NCBI GenBank assembly: GCA_034638255.1 | Contig: JAWPGT010000033.1 | Span: 1-64,000, forward strand | Source: Coprinus comatus | Lineage: Eukaryota; Basidiomycota; Agaricomycetes; Agaricales; Agaricaceae | DNA length: 64,000 nucleotides | Direction of reading: 5' to 3' | Part shown: piece by piece, positions 49,480 through 60,923 of the stretch | Numbering within the stretch: the first letter of the stretch is position 1 | Layout of the letters: each line of letters starts with the position of its first letter | Notes under the pieces: model-generated | Seen by the model: only the letters and a program-made list of their open reading frames with translations | Database searches by the model: none | What the model was told of the DNA's origin: nothing | Position numbers and translations under genes: made by a program

Positions 49480-50578
49480 ATGGCTTCAACCTCCGGTAAA
49501 TGGGACGCTAGGTAGTTATCCTTCCTTTTCATTCGTCCTCATTGGTCTCAACGTTCCATAGACTCCTTGGCCCCGTGCCCCACGACACCTCCTACTATGC
49601 CAAGTGCATGCTCGGTGGTGTCCTCGCATGTGGTGTCACCCATGCCGGTATCACCCCCCTCGATGTCGCAAAATGTAACATGCAGGTTGGTTTCCCAATT
49701 CCTCCTTGAACAAACCGCGTTTTCTGACTCTTATCATAGGTCAACCCCGCCAAGTACCAAAAACTCGGCGCTACCCTCAAAACCCTCGTCGCTGAGGAGG
49801 GTGCTAATGGTATTTGGAAAGGTTTCGGTCCCACTTTCGTTGGTTACTCCCTCCAGGGGATGTTCAAGTATGGTCTCTATGAGGTCTTCAAAGATTTCTA
49901 CATGAACCTTGCTGGTGAGGACCTCTCCAACAAGTACAAGCCCGCAATCTGGCTAGCTGGTTCCGCCTCCGCTGAGGTCTTCGCCGACATTGCCCTTTGC
50001 CCCCTTGAGATGACCAAGGTCAAGATCCAGACCAGCCCCAACGGTACCTTCCCCACCGCTTTCGGTGCTGCTCTCAAGCAGATGAGCGCAACCAGGGCTG
50101 ATACCAGATACCCCTTCGGCTCTCTCGTCCCTCTGTGGTCTCGTCAAATCCCCTATACCATGGCCAAGTTCTTCTTCTTCGAAAAGATCGTCCAGATTTT
50201 CTACACCCATGTCTTCACTCAGCCTAAGGAGACCTATGGCAAGGGTACCCAACTCGGTGTTACCTTCGCTTCTGGTTATCTCGCTGGTGTTGTCTGCGCT
50301 ATCGTCTCACACCCCGCTGATTCTCTCGTCTCCCAACTCGGCAAGGCTCAGAACAAGGGCAAGAGTGTTGGTGCTATCGCCAAGGAGGTCGGTCTCGTTA
50401 GCCTTGCCACCAAGGGTCTCGGGACCCGTGTCATCATGATTGGTAAGTCCCATCCGTCACTATCGGTAACGGGCCGAGGAATCTAATTATCTTTCGCAGG
50501 TACCCTCACTGGCTTCCAATGGTGGATCTACGATTCATTCAAAAGCGCCATGGGCATGGGCACCACCGGTGGCAAATA
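49480..50578 (+). CDS. MIR1: Mitochondrial phosphate carrier
   Basis: Imports phosphate into mitochondria with protons for ATP synthesis. Exons: 49480-49511, 49562-49685, 49740-50442, 50500-50578. Three mitochondrial-carrier repeats have signatures PLDVAKCNMQ, CPLEMTKVKIQTSP and SHPADSLVSQLGKA, plus the diagnostic LWSRQIPYTMAKFFFFE. Start MASTSGKWDAR. Codons are C-ending and highly biased relative to neighbours, as expected for a strongly expressed gene. 140 bp divergent promoter shared with SEC20. Confidence 0.95.
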
Positions 50579-51175
50579 AATGCCTCATTCCCGACCCCGA
50601 GGTCTCATCTGAGCACTTGTGGGCTGGTTTGTGATAATTTATTTATTAGATCACCTACATTTTTCATGACCTACCTGCTCGATTACCCTATATTTCCCAT
50701 TTTTACTTACCCGCATACACACTGCCCACTTTATCAAAAGGCTTTAGGATAGAGTTTTTGCTGCCATTGCTATCATGTTTTTATATACACCTTATACTGT
50801 GTCGCTCCATCGTGATATAGTGTATAGAATTGGAGTAATTTCTTTAGAGATTGGAATTCGCGGGTGTTTACGGACGTTAAGCTTCTGAACCTCCGTTGGA
50901 TGAAACGAACGATGTATCTTGTCATTCGGATCAATTCTACGGAATGACGTAGCCGAGAAACGTATGCATACCTCGGCAGTGGACGCTATGAATAGACGAT
51001 AGGTGAATTCTAATGATACCAAAAAAAAAAACATATGGTATCGTATCAGCCTATAAGAAAACGACAACGAGTTGCATTTATCTTGATTAGGTACAGACAC
51101 TAATGATGCGAAGAGACTCCGGTACATGTGTACACAGCGTGTTTATATTATTACTATGTATACTGTAAACAAGTA
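50579..51175. other. Convergent 3' intergenic region
   Basis: Lies between the 3' ends of MIR1 (+) and the chloride channel (-). I see no gene; it presumably holds both 3' UTRs. Confidence 0.6.
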
Positions 51176-54100
51176 TTAAGTGAGGGGTGTGTGGGTGGGA
51201 ACATGTAAAGCAGCGGTATGATCGAAATGATTTGTGAGTAAAGATGTGATGTCGCGTTTTGTAATCATTCCTTCTAGTTTACCACCTTCTGTGAATAGGA
51301 TTTCTCGGAGGTTCTGTAATGGTAATTGTAAGTAATAGTAAGTAATAATGATAGTAGTAGGTGATGAGGAATATATGAAATATAGAGTAATTGGAATTGG
51401 AATTTGGAATTTGTAGTGTGTTTTTTTTTTTAGAGATAGAGGCGTACCATTTTTTGAAACATGCCTACTACTAGTTCTTGTGGAACTTGTTTACGTAGTT
51501 GAAGTGTAGTTGTATCTAATGTTGATGATAAGTCTAGGACGTTATCATTAATCATTGCTGTTGTTGTTGATGGTGGTGGTGGTGGTGGTGGTGATGAAGG
51601 ATTAGGATTAGATTGAGATGGAGGATATGAATGTTGTTGTTGTTGTGATTGTGTTAATGTTTCGTTAGAAAGAGAAGGATAGTTGTAGTTTTCTAATTCG
51701 ATAATTTCAGGTGTTGAATTTGATCCTGATCCCGGTGTCCTACTCGTTTGATTTTCGATAGGAGTTTCGATAGGCGTGGTTGAAGATGATGATGTGCGTA
51801 AATGTCGTTTACTATTAAATAAACAGATCTTATTCTTTTGTGAAGGATATTGTGGTAACCCATCTAATTTCAATTGTGTCAATGACGTTTTTTTTTGTTC
51901 GTGGTTGTAGGTTGAGAGAATTTTTTTTTTTTGTGTGTGTTTTGAGAACTTACCAAAGAATCCTCTTAATCTTTCTCTAGAAGTATACCCCACCAATTTA
52001 TAATTCCTCCCTTCAACAACTGGAAATCCAGAAAACTGATACCTATTCAACATCATTTCTACAAAATAAAAAACACATTTTTAGCATTCTATTTCTCCCT
52101 CTCTCCCTCTCAAAAAAAAAAAAAAAACTCACCAATATCATCAACACACATCCTCCCATCTTCAATAACCACCAACTTTTCCACACTCTTCATAACATTT
52201 TCCCCAATCACATTTTTCGTATCTTTAAAATCCACAGGAGGTAACCAAGGATATCTTCTCATTGCTATCCAAACACTATAAATTCCATCTATACCTTGTG
52301 CATCACCTACCCATTTTGCTGACATTACTGCTATCATTATAGGTAATACATGTGATAATGCACCTGTTAACTGCATTTATAAAAGAAAAGAAAAAGATGA
52401 TGGGACGAAGGTTGTTTTTCATCAGTTATTTTCAGATTGAGTGGTTTAAGGGATATGAACATTTGACATACCTCGAAAAGAATGACGACCAACGAGACTA
52501 ATTACATATAGATAGATAATCAGTAATAATAAAAATCTCTTTCAAAAATCACATACTTGTCATTCTAGTAACACCACCCAACATCGCAGCAGCACCAATA
52601 ACAGCATAAAATCCAGGAGAAATACATCCTACACTTGGATCTGGTGGGCAACTTAAAAATATCCAAGCTGTTGGATAACTTCGATATAAACTTTGCCTGC
52701 CCACAAAAAAAGATGAGCTAGAATGATATTCTATGTTATAGGAAAAAAAAAGACAAACATTATCAATCCTACTGCACGTCCTAAAGATGCACCAATAGCA
52801 ATTGTTGGTAAGAATATACCTGCTGGTACCTTTAATAATGAAAAAAATATCGAGTAGTTATTATTGTGATATATGTCGTATTGCATAAAATGGTAACAAC
52901 ATACCATCATACCAAACGTCCAAGCCGTAAAAAGAAATTTTATAGCCGCTGTGAGTAGTAGCAAAAATACATTTTGTCCTGCTGCCGTTGGACTAAATTG
53001 TTTTTTTAGGAATGTGAGAATAATGTCGGGTAAAATGACCCTCAGAATAATAATAAAAACGTACTTGCATAACCCATGATAATCACCTTTAGCAGGATCA
53101 CATTCTTGAAATAAATTGGCTACCAATTCTGAACTCTGTACTCTAAACATAACAAATAAACAATTCAACCCAAGGAATAAAAATAAAATAAAACTCCTAC
53201 CGAGCAAAAACAATCTGATGAATAATGAATATCGTTAAAAGTTGAAAATGATTAGTTATAATGGAATGAAAAAAACAAACCAAGTAACTAAGAGCAGCTG
53301 TTACAGCAGACACACAAACAACCTCTAAAATAGGCCATTCATTTAACACACTATTCTTACGATAAAGTGCGATTTTGACGTTAAGTCGAATCATGAGTGA
53401 GCCCAATACACCCTAAGGACATTATGGTGTGTTAACATATCATAGAAACCACCATAAAAAGAAAACCTACACCTAAAACTCCCAGGGATAACCAAGGAAA
53501 CTATGTCCAATAGATGTATAAGGCTTACATGTTGTACTAAACGAGAAAAGAAAATCGCACCAGTTCGAAGGCTCGCCAGGTATCGTCCACGAACGTCACC
53601 TATAGGGGAATCGGGACTATCAGAATGTGTGATGGATGCAGAAGGAATCGATATACCTGGAAAAGAACAAGCTTTGCTGTACCAAATGGGTTGACCCATT
53701 GAAGAGATACGGCAGCTACAGCAGACGCTACAAAACCTTTCCACATAACCTCGGATTCGTTTGCAAATGTGTCGAGTTCTTAGAAAGAAGAATTAATAGC
53801 GTAGAGATTAAAAGTATTGTGCCGAAAACAAACCTTCCAGACCAAAAAGGACTCCACCCAAAGGACTGCCAAAAGCAACAGAAACGCCTGCTGCAGCTGC
53901 AGCTGCAAGAATCCGACGTTTCGATGCTATGATCGTGGTTTCTCAGTATGGTTGGTAGGATAGATTTGATACTGACATACCTTCATTGTTTTGGAACTGT
54001 TTGAAGAATCTGGAAATTAGATATGCCAAACAACAGGCTACATGAACCAAAGGTCCCTATATATGTGCATGAGGAAAGATGAAAAAATATTTTAACAATT

Positions 54101-55106
54101 TACGAACCTCTTTTCCTAATGAAAGACCAGAAGCCACAGCAAGAGCCAGTCCCAGGGCCTTTATGAGTAATGTCCAAGGTGATAGGAAAGAGTCTAAGAC
54201 GTAGCCTCCAAGAATCTAGGCTTCAGATCAGGTTTAGTAGCTCACAGTGTACATAGAACGTACGGCTTTGATTTCGGGAACTTGATAATCTGTGTCAATA
54301 ATGTGAAGTGGAATAAATACATTGACTTACTTCCTGTGTGAAACGCACTGGCATAACTTGGTTATGTGTCTTTTTAAGAGCAAAACTGCACATGCACTCA
54401 CTAGGGCGCATAATTTACTACAAGAACTGCAGCACTTGCGGCAAACGCAATCTGGGTTGATGGTAAGGATATTTATAAAGCACAGCGCGAGATAGTGCAG
54501 CTCACAGCAAGAGCAACATAAACAAAAGATTGGAGCAATGAAGCACCGAATATGGACCCAATGTTGAAGTATTTGCTCCATGACTGCCACTCATAACATG
54601 GCTCTCCAGCTGTGTATTACTTAGCCGGGGACGAACATTAACAACAAGATCATTCGACGTACGGTCAATACCACTACAACAAGCGACTTGATTATAGAAG
54701 AATCCATACGAACAGCGTCCTTCTCGTAGGTCGCCCAACCTAATATACCATAGGTCCAGCTACTGGTGAACTCGATACATGCAACGCACCACTTCACCAA
54801 TACATCCAGCCAAGCACCTGCTATCCCGATGCCCATCCCAGTCAGTATAACCACCAACCATCCCCGTGCGGCGTCGAATACAGGGGCCAGGGCTCCTTTT
54901 ATCCCAGCCCCTGACTTGAGAGTTTGTTGGCGACCTCGTTCTGCCATTTCTTCCTGTAACCAATCTATGGACATTCCGTCCTTGTATACCGTTGTATATG
55001 TTGGTTTGGGGTCTAGTAATCGGCCATCCTCTGTCAGTTCGAACTCTTCCTCATCATAATATGAGGTTCTGCGCGTGGTTGTCCGTTCCGGAGGGTTGGA
55101 ATCCAT
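51176..55106 (-). CDS. CLC voltage-gated chloride channel/antiporter
   Basis: Membrane chloride transporter of the CLC family with C-terminal CBS domains (fungal Gef1-like, Golgi/vacuole in yeast). Start [20 protein letters not shown], then [11 protein letters not shown], and the first span region [20 protein letters not shown] with the cytosolic [20 protein letters not shown]. The middle is split into many small exons (52500-54600). Recognisable blocks include the helix [17 protein letters not shown] and [11 protein letters not shown] (minus strand near 52560-52600). CBS region: [34 protein letters not shown], then [10 protein letters not shown] and [21 protein letters not shown] Ser/Pro/Gln insert lies between the CBS parts. 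Stop TAA 51176-51178. Exon borders were not fully resolved. Confidence 0.85.
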
Positions 55107-55221
55107 GAGTTCCTAGCTCCTGGAAACAAGCGCAATTGAATTAGGCATACCGGGTGTTGATAGTGAATGACGTAGCCAAACAAATGATACGCGCTTGGCA
55201 GACCCAATTAAGCTCTTGCCA

Positions 55222-56061
55222 ATGTCTCAACCACCACCAATTAATGCAGCAGCAGGCCCTTCCAATACACCCAAAGATGTTTCCTCAATGTCCGCGATCC
55301 TTATGCAACCGTTGAATGAACTTCAGGCTCTGTCACACACCCTTTTTCTGTCTTTATCCCCACCACAGACAAAACCTCCACCAGCACCATCATTAGAAGC
55401 TTTCCTCAAGTGTGATAAAGCTCTTGCGGATGCAATTAATCTTGCTCAAACACACCAGGTCAAGCAACGAAGAATAGAGGCACTGGAAACGGAGATACTG
55501 GAGCTACAGACACAATGGCGGAATATATGTGCCGAGCTTTCTCAGGGAAAGAAAGAGTTGGAAGAGTTGATTGAAGAGGGAGATAAGAGACTCAAGGCCA
55601 TCGAACAAGCTAAGAAAGGTGAGAATGACTTGTGACTATTACTTATGCTGCTAACGTCCGCCTGAAGCCTCTATTCCCTACCCCGAACTGCTTGCGTATG
55701 CGCAGAGTCTAAGTGCATTCACTTCTGCACCTCCAAATATGCCCGACCTTGGTCTCCCTGGTCAACCTCCTCCAGCACTGTTCTTTCCTCCATTTCCGAA
55801 CGAAGAGAAAATGCGCCGTGGTCATCTCAATGCAGAGGCACCACTTGGTTCATTGGGAGAGACCCATTCCGTTGGACGCCGTATGCTATTTCTTGTATTC
55901 ATGACTTTTCAAACCTAACTTTTCTTGCAGCGGTTCCGAACACTGTGTCACCACAGGCCGATTTCAATCAAAATATGGGTGCAAATCCTTACCGACAAGA
56001 ACGTCGTGCACCTCACCCACAATTCTTTGACTTGGACCTTGACTTAAATCCCGACCTTTAA
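55222..56061 (+). CDS. MED4: Mediator complex subunit 4
   Basis: Middle-module subunit of Mediator, the RNA polymerase II coactivator. Exons: 55222-55618, 55668-55880, 55931-56061. Start MSQPPPINAAAGPSNT. A predicted coiled coil (RRIEALETEILELQTQWRNI, ELSQGKKELEELIEEGDKRL) is followed by the MED4 hallmark IPYPELLAYAQSLSAFTSAP across the first splice junction. It ends FFDLDLDLNPDL. An in-frame TTG upstream is not a likely start. Divergent promoter of 115 bp with the chloride channel. Confidence 0.88.
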
Positions 56062-56146
56062 TCCAATCATTATTCCAACATGTTTTGTAAGGTATACATA
56101 TCACTATCGAACTAATCCACTCAACGACTCCTGTCATATACCCATG

Positions 56147-56853
56147 CTATGGTAATGATGATGATGATGATGATGCTACAGCGTCGGAAGCCCGTCCAGT
56201 AAACCTGAAAGCATTCGTCCATGCTTTCAGCTTTCGCAATTTAGCAGGACGATGCTCACTAGGTTTATGATTATGTTTCTCCTTCCGCTGTCGAGTAGCA
56301 TAGATATCAAGCTGTTGCCTGAATCCAAGATTGGGGCAGACTGTTGGCCGCTTCGATTGCAAGAATGTGATCGCGTCTGCGCCGTACATTTTCTCAGTCG
56401 CAGTAGCGATGAGATATGCTGCAACAACAGCTGCACTTCGGCTTACGCCCATGAGACAGTGGACCTATTTAACTGGCTTAACAAGGTTACTTGCATCAGA
56501 ATAAGCCTTTTACTTACGAGTACTTTGTTGTTCTCATCAGCCTCCAAAGCAGATCTGATGAAAGCAGTTGTTTGTTCAAAGTGCTTCAGGATATCTACGC
56601 TTGAGTTGTCGTGTATAGGGATGTGGAGTTTATTTTCTGTTTTAATAACGTCCGGAATATCAGGGGATACCTCGAGGGCAGAGACGACATGGGTGATCCC
56701 AAGCTCTGTTAACTGTTCTTCGTTGCTGGCTGCCATCCAATTCCCAAGGTAGAGACGATCAACGATGAGGTTGAGGTTCTCTGGAGGTCTTCCTTGGGTA
56801 TTACGAGGCGATACTAGTGCAAGCTGCCAGTTCTGTTGTGTGAAGGAGAGCAT
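56147..56853 (-). CDS. Dual-specificity protein phosphatase
   Basis: Exons 56518-56853 and 56147-56464. Start MLSFTQQNWQLALVSPRNTQ. The domain opens LIVDRLYLGNWMAASNEEQL, then GITHVVSAL and IPIHDNSSVDILKHF with the general-acid Asp. The active-site loop VHCLMGVSRSAA (C-x5-R) is followed by AAYLIATATEKMYGADAITF and KRPTVCPNLGFRQQL. The basic, Ser-rich tail is family-variable. The substrate (MAP kinase or other) cannot be told. Confidence 0.88.
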
Positions 56854-57006
56854 TGAAAGCCTCGTTGTAGATGGGTAAATGGGTGGTCTGGAGAGGCTAT
56901 GTGTGTTGATCGTTGTTACTCATATACTTATAATTGCCTCACAAGTCAAGTGCTGATCAATTACCACCGTTGTCACATTTATATATACCCTTATGTTCAA
57001 AACATC

Positions 57007-58626
57007 ATGACAATATTCCAGAAAACAGCAGAAAAACTTTTGGTTGCTATCATTTACTTGCTTATATTGTGAGTATATATTACTATTGACGCAGAGCGCT
57101 GAATTCTACCACTTACAATGTGCAAGTTATGCTTGGTACCTATGTAATGTTGAAATAGGAGGTTCGGCGAAACATATATATGAAAGCTCATAACCCACCC
57201 TATCAATTCTGATTTACATTCAAGGAAATTGGCTTTGGAGGAAACGCAATGAATACATATATACAAGTGAGTTTCCTCTTGAATTTCCCAGTCTTTATCC
57301 TCTAATTTCAACACATATCATATAGTCCTTTACTGGATTTCAGTGAACATCACAATGTCATTGATATTATTCTGTTACTTCAACCTAACTCGTGGTCAAC
57401 AAACTCATCATATCGCATTTGGATTCCTATTACCTGATAAAAAGAAACTTCAAACATTGGCATTGACCTATCAATGTATTAATGAAAATGGTGATTTTGG
57501 AGTTTGTAATAAAGGTTCTTGTAAAGGTTCTTGGAAACCACCTAGAACACATCATTGTTCTAGATGTGGTGTATGCAGAATGGAGTTTGATCACCATTGT
57601 CCTTGGGTATGTATCTCACTTCGTCTTTTGAAGATTTTTTTTTTTAAAATAATGAGATCGCTCTACTAATGACAAACGTTTCTATATTATAATAGCTAGG
57701 AAATTGTGTCACCCTACCCAGAATGAAAATATTCCTAACACTCCTCCTCTTAACCCCAATCATAGTCATAATCGGATCCTTCCCAATACTCAATCTTCTT
57801 TTTCATCAAATCCACACATGTTTAACCCTTTCAAAAACAAATACATGGGCTCAAGATGTATGGTGGAATCGGAGTTATTCATGGATTTTTGGAGGTCCTA
57901 TTGGTCGTTATGTTATTGGAATAATTATTGGATCGAGAGTTGTTAGATTCAACATTTCGCAGGTAGATGAAGAGGATTCGGAAATGATTCAACTATTGGC
58001 AGCGGCAGGTCCGGGATATATTATTGATGTACCTCATATTAGAGTGCATTTAACAGTTTATATGGGTTTTGTATTTGCTCTCTTTTCCATCGTACGTGTT
58101 GTTATAATTTTCTTACCGTGATTGAGGATATAATTTTTTTTTTTAAAAAGGTATTAGCAATTATGATCATGAAGCAGTTGTTAATGGGTTTAACAACGTT
58201 CGAAACTCTTCAACGATCGGGATCGAATTCAAAGAAAAACATTCCGACAGAATACATTTGTCTATCAAATGTAATGAACGTGGGGGTAGTACCAATGGAC
58301 TCTGGTACTGTCATCGACTTCGATCAACTTCAACCTCAACCTCATACAATAATCTTGAAAGTACCTCCCAACGAACAAGAACACATATACGACTTGGGCC
58401 TTAAAGCAAATTTTCAAGATTTTTGGAAACGACCTTTCCTTCCTCCAACGAAAAATGATAGGTGTGTATAATGCTTGTTATAGTGTTATTTTTTTTTTCT
58501 TAAATTCAAACACGGTGGTTAAATATAAATAATAGGATTCAGAATAACAATAACAATAGTAATGACTTCGTTTGGCCTAAAATCAATCCGAGATTAATCC
58601 ATAAATTACGGACTAAAATCAAATAA
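57007..58626 (+). CDS. DHHC-type protein S-palmitoyltransferase
   Basis: Transfers palmitate to cysteines of target proteins at ER/Golgi membranes. N-terminal span MTIFQKTAEKLLVAIIYLLI. Small exons follow (near 57083, 57220 and 57320). The main exon gives SLILFCYFNLT and the cysteine-rich domain CNKGSCKGSWKPPRTHHCSR, CGVCRMEFDHHCPW, then LGNCVTLPRMK after an intron. Spans MKIFLTLLLLTPIIVIIG and VYMGFVFALFSI-VLAIMI follow, then TTFETLQ (TTxE motif). The last exon ends KINPRLIHKLRTKIK. Resembles Pfa3/Pfa4-type enzymes; the subtype is not assigned. Confidence 0.85.
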
Positions 58627-58715
58627 ATATCCATCTCTCATCCATCATCCATTCAATAAATGTACTTCCTTTTATCTTCACCCTTATCCTCAGGACCTAG
58701 CTCAAGACCTCAAGT

Positions 58716-59577
58716 TCAAGGTGCAGTACCTAAAAAAAAAAAGTAACGTTCAACACAAAGTCAGCATCAATACTAACAAAATCAAAAAAAAAAAAGAAGA
58801 TAGAAGAAAAAATCTTTACCTTTATTACCACAACTAACCGAAGGCCAAAATGGCGCAGTCTCACCAGTCAAACAACTTCCTTCAAATAACGAACCCCCAT
58901 CAGAACCTGACCATTGATTACAAGAAACTTCGGTAAATGTTCCTATTAAAGCTCCGTGACCTGATGGAAAAAATGTTGATGCTCCTCCTGTGTCTTGACA
59001 TACATCGAAACTAATTTTTTTTTCAAGTTATATATCAATTTATGGAGTTATATAAGTAGTAAGTAAAAGAAGGTCAAGGGAGTGGTAAGTTGGTTTATAA
59101 ACGTACTGGAATGGTTGATTATGTTGATTGTTTCTGTTACTTCGAGTTTGACCACACCATTCTTGGTTTCCAGAAACCGGACTACACAGTCGTTAAGCAC
59201 ATAATTCTTTATCCTTTTTTTTAAAAAAAAAAAAAAAAAGGTCCTTACCATAAATCTGTTACTTTAACCACGATAGTATGAAAAGGTCCAGGAAAACTAG
59301 GAGAGAAAGGATCGGAAGTGCCAGTAATAGCAAAACAACGACCACAAGCATCACCAGCACCTAAACCTGGAGCAGAACCAAAAGAAAGTTGATTTATAGC
59401 TGCTGTAAATCCTGTAGCAGATTTTCCACATGCAGGTCGATTACAACCAGTATACATAGTGAAGGATGCCGATCCTGAAGCATTTTGGACGTATCCACCT
59501 GTTTGGCGAGGTTCCAAGGCTATTGCGGATACGAGGGATGGTAGTAAGAAGGCAATTGATGCTAGAGTCAGTTTCAT
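58716..59577 (-). CDS. GH45 endoglucanase, basidiomycete subfamily C (Cel45A-like)
   Basis: Secreted small beta-1,4-endoglucanase of cellulose breakdown, built as an expansin-like double-psi beta-barrel. Exons: 59249-59577, 59107-59181, 58820-59010, 58716-58729. Signal peptide MKLTLASIAFLLPSLVSA, then a possible Kex-type ALEPRQ. The mature part has TGCNRPACGKSATGFTAAIN, GAGDACGRCFAITGT, VKVTDLC-PVSGNQEWCGQT, and HFDVCQDTGGASTFFPSGHG with the catalytic acid Asp in HFD. The usual GH45 base motif (Y-W-D-C-C) is absent, as in Phanerochaete Cel45A. There is no cellulose-binding module. Confidence 0.88.
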
Positions 59578-60033
59578 TTTATGGGTAGAGTGAAGTGAGG
59601 TTTGAGGGGATGGTGTTTTAGTAATAATGGCATTAGGATTTTATATACCTATGCAATTGATATGCTTCTTAACTTGCACATGGACCACGAACCCACACCT
59701 CGGTGGAAGTAGCAAAAATCTCGTTGAAAGCGACCAGGTTTTTTGTAAACCTGGCCATGTGGTAAATCATGGTTGGAGGGTATAGGCGCACCGTGAGAAG
59801 CCCAAGTTCTGAAAAGTTCTTTGTCCGTTTCAACGTCGGATGGTAAGGGTCACTTGACAATATATTCGGCGAGGGCACCATGCGCAACATCGAAGTCTCC
59901 TTCAAAGGTAGATCAAGAACTAACGGATATTTAAGGTGGGTGCCACGGAAAACATTTCGTCTATGTGCCTTATAAACAAAGTGAGAAGAGAGGAAACAAG
60001 ATTCATTGTGCTTCGAAAATGATATCGAGGTGT
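59578..60033. other. Promoter region of GH45 gene, weak minus-strand ORF
   Basis: A 78-codon minus ORF (59669-59905) lacks motifs and is not called. The region should contain the GH45 upstream control sequences. No clear TATA box or known motif was recognised. Confidence 0.4.
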
Positions 60034-60746
60034 CTATGAGGATTCCTCCTTTTGAACTCCATATTTCGCAGGGTCAGTGCCATGATACTGGTGGTGCACA
60101 AGATTAAGCCTGGGGTAAGAAAGTTAGTTATTGGCCCAAGCATTGATTAAAAAAATAGTTACATTGGGAAGACAGCTACATGACGAAATAGTCAGTGAGG
60201 GGTTGAGAAGGTGGCAAGAGATGATACGCACAGAATTTGAGTTGAGAGAATTGTGAGTTGCGGAATGCACTTGCTTGCACCCACTCCGGTTGATGGGACA
60301 GTCCATATAGCGGCTTGCCTTCTCTTGCCAACTGGCTCAGTTCCTCAAAGTCCCTGTCAGCTTCGCGTTTGTTTTCCGTCCATCCCCAGAAGCGTACTGT
60401 GTAAATATGTATAAGGGTTAGAAGATTGGTGAATAAGAAATAGACGAACAGCTGGAGCGCTGGTACGCGAGCAAAAAGCCACCGAAAAAGCCCAAGAATC
60501 CGCCCAACCGCAGAGAGGTTCTCATATTTACTTTAGTGGGGTCTGCCATCTCTAAAACAAAATGAGAAATTGGTGACAGTCTAGTGGTAATTAGGTCGTA
60601 CCCCAAAAGTACAAGGCAGCAGGGAAAGCACCAGTTGCTCCTGCCCAGGCTGCATAGTCGGAGGGCCTGAAGTATCTGATTACACGGGATGCGTGGGGGT
60701 CAGCATCAATAAGGGGGTAAGGAGTCTCTATGGACTTGGAAGGCAT
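60034..60746 (-). CDS. Mitochondrial complex I 21 kDa-type accessory subunit
   Basis: NADH-ubiquinone oxidoreductase 21 kDa subunit family (fungal NUXM-like), inner membrane. Start MPSKSIETPYPLIDADPHAS, then RVIRYFRPSDYAAWAG, the family signature. The spans AGATGAFPAALYFW and GGFLGFFGGFLLAYQ are followed by RFWGWTENKREADRDFEELS and the C-terminal YHGTDPAKYGV. It has four introns. One exon is only 13 nt (60163-60175), coding the VFP of S-VFP-M just before LNLVHHQYHG. Stop TAG 60034-60036. Divergent from the nucleoporin gene, 177 bp apart. Confidence 0.85.
60163..60175 (-). other. 13 nt micro-exon of the complex I subunit gene
   Basis: CTGTCTTCCCAAT sits between ..CATGTAG and GTAACT. It joins the preceding QLKF-exon to LNLVHHQ in frame. 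Confidence 0.75.
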
Positions 60747-60923
60747 GGCTGTAATGTCTGTTCACCGTCGCGGATGTTGACGGCCTTGAAGTTACCAGCT
60801 GATGGTCACGTGGTGGGATAAAGACCGCCCCTAAAACAACAATCATTCTCTGCTCATTGGACCTTCGCCGTTTGTGACCGTTGTCTCCCTCGTTCTAGCA
60901 CCACCGCTACCACGCCCAAGCCA

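Noticed and set aside
59669..59905. 78-codon minus ORF upstream of GH45
   Set aside because: No motif, and it lies where the promoter should be.
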